6,079 nt of DNA from Candidatus Agrococcus pullicola (lineage in GTDB: Bacteria > Actinomycetota > Actinomycetes > Actinomycetales > Microbacteriaceae). Shown here one piece after another: positions 5,490-6,079 of this stretch. Position 1 is the first letter of the stretch. Each line of letters opens with the position of its first letter. The stretch covers positions 1-6,079 of the forward strand of contig DXDC01000119.1 in NCBI GenBank assembly GCA_019115685.1, given 5' to 3'. Position numbers and translations under genes: made by a program. The notes under the pieces were generated by a model that was not told where the DNA came from, ran no database searches, and was given only the letters and a program-made list of their open reading frames with translations.

Positions 5490-6079
5490 CGGGCTCCCTC
5501 CTGGGGCATTTCTGACGCTGGTGTGCGCGTGAAACGAATCGACTCTCCGCTCTGCGCGACAAGGCACGCGCTCAGGCGAGGACCGCCCGCGTCCTCGAGC
5601 TCGGCAGCGCCGCTTTCGCCGAGCACCGCAACTTCCAACAGTTCGGGCTCCTGCTCGGCGCACTCCGGTCTCGCGACCGGACAGCGCGGATGAAAACTGC
5701 AGCCCGACGGAATCTGCCCGGGCACTGGGGGGTCCCCCGCAAGCCCACGCGGGTTGTTCCGGGCGGCGGGGTCGCCGATGACGGGAAACGCGGCGCCCAG
5801 CGCGTCGCTGTAGGGATGCCGCGGCGCGTCGAACAGGCTCGTCGCGTCACCGGTCTCAACAACTTTCCCCGCGTACATCACCATCGTGCGGTCGCACACG
5901 TCAGCCAGGACCGAAAGGTCGTGGCTGATCATGATGAGCCCGGCATTTCTTTGACTCACGAGGTCCTGCAGCAACGTCAGGATCTGCGCCTGCACCATGA
6001 CATCGAGCGCTGTGGTCGCCTCGTCGGCGATGATGAGATCGGGATCGCAGGCGAGCGCCATGGCGATCATGACGCGCTG
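5486..6079 (-). CDS. Oligo/dipeptide ABC transporter ATP-binding protein (OppD/DppD-like), C-terminal part
   Basis: The last 197 codons of an ATPase whose N-terminus, with Walker A and Q-loop, lies beyond the right edge. The visible part begins QRVMIAMALA, directly after the signature motif, and continues with Walker B and D-loop DLIIADEATTALDV and H-loop ISHD (His53 of the visible part). HPYSDAL starts the C-terminal domain of peptide-transporter ATPases, followed by SGCSFHPRCP. Four cysteines in C-x5-C-x6-C-x31-C spacing match the [4Fe-4S]-binding pattern described for such proteins. In this family OppD and OppF pair as the two nucleotide-binding subunits. Being first of the two, it is labelled OppD/DppD-like. 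The permeases and the binding protein should precede it outside the window. The ATG at 6070 is an internal methionine, not the start. Confidence 0.93.
   Translation of the reverse strand, partial: QRVMIAMALACDPDLIIADEATTALDVMVQAQILTLLQDLVSQRNAGLIMISHDLSVLADVCDRTMVMYAGKVVETGDATSLFDAPRHPYSDALGAAFPVIGDPAARNNPRGLAGDPPVPGQIPSGCSFHPRCPVARPECAEQEPELLEVAVLGESGAAELEDAGGPRLSACLVAQSGESIRFTRTPASEMPQEGAR

Noticed and set aside
5490..5663. 58-residue N-terminal extension of the second ATPase
   Set aside because: It overlaps the coding end of the upstream ATPase, reads as Arg-rich non-conserved sequence, and the AGGAGG plus ATGA overlap mark the start at 5489.

Overview
The window looks like chromosomal DNA from a high-GC Gram-positive bacterium (Actinomycetota). 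Microbacteriaceae is my best guess, but that rests on overall feel: strong G/C preference at third codon positions, GTG/TTG starts, and the style of the proteins. No ribosomal or other marker gene fixes the taxon. No mobile element, CRISPR array, tRNA or rRNA is visible, and there is no gene-free stretch over 300 bases.

Layout. (1) Positions 1-80, minus strand: the first ~26 codons of a membrane acyltransferase of the acyltransferase-3 type, running off the left edge. (2) 81-257: a divergent intergenic region. (3) 258-1685, plus: a complete long-form threonine synthase (thrC), with no hom or thrB beside it. (4) 1811-2515, plus: a small Rossmann-fold protein of the NADPH-dependent F420 reductase-like family. 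(5) 2516-2682: an AT-richer regulatory gap with direct and inverted repeats. (6) 2683-3807, plus: an M20 zinc peptidase of the carboxypeptidase G2/ArgE/DapE type, with no Shine-Dalgarno. (7) 3804-6079, minus: the end of an operon holding two oligo/dipeptide ABC-transporter ATPases (the first cut by the right edge) followed by an M15 (VanY/LdcB-type) carboxypeptidase that has no signal peptide.

How the genes may work together. The minus-strand operon is tightly packed: a 4-bp ATGA overlap joins the two ATPases, and a 12-nt gap separates the second ATPase from the peptidase. Its logic is import of a peptide followed by trimming inside the cell. M15 enzymes act on D-amino-acid-containing cell-wall peptides, so recycling of peptidoglycan peptides is the most economical reading. 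The convergent M20 peptidase shares a CTAG stop-codon palindrome with the M15 gene and could act on the same imported peptides, but it is on the other strand and that link is an inference. The permeases and binding protein of the transporter should lie just beyond the right edge. Threonine synthase and the F420-reductase-like protein appear unrelated to this module.
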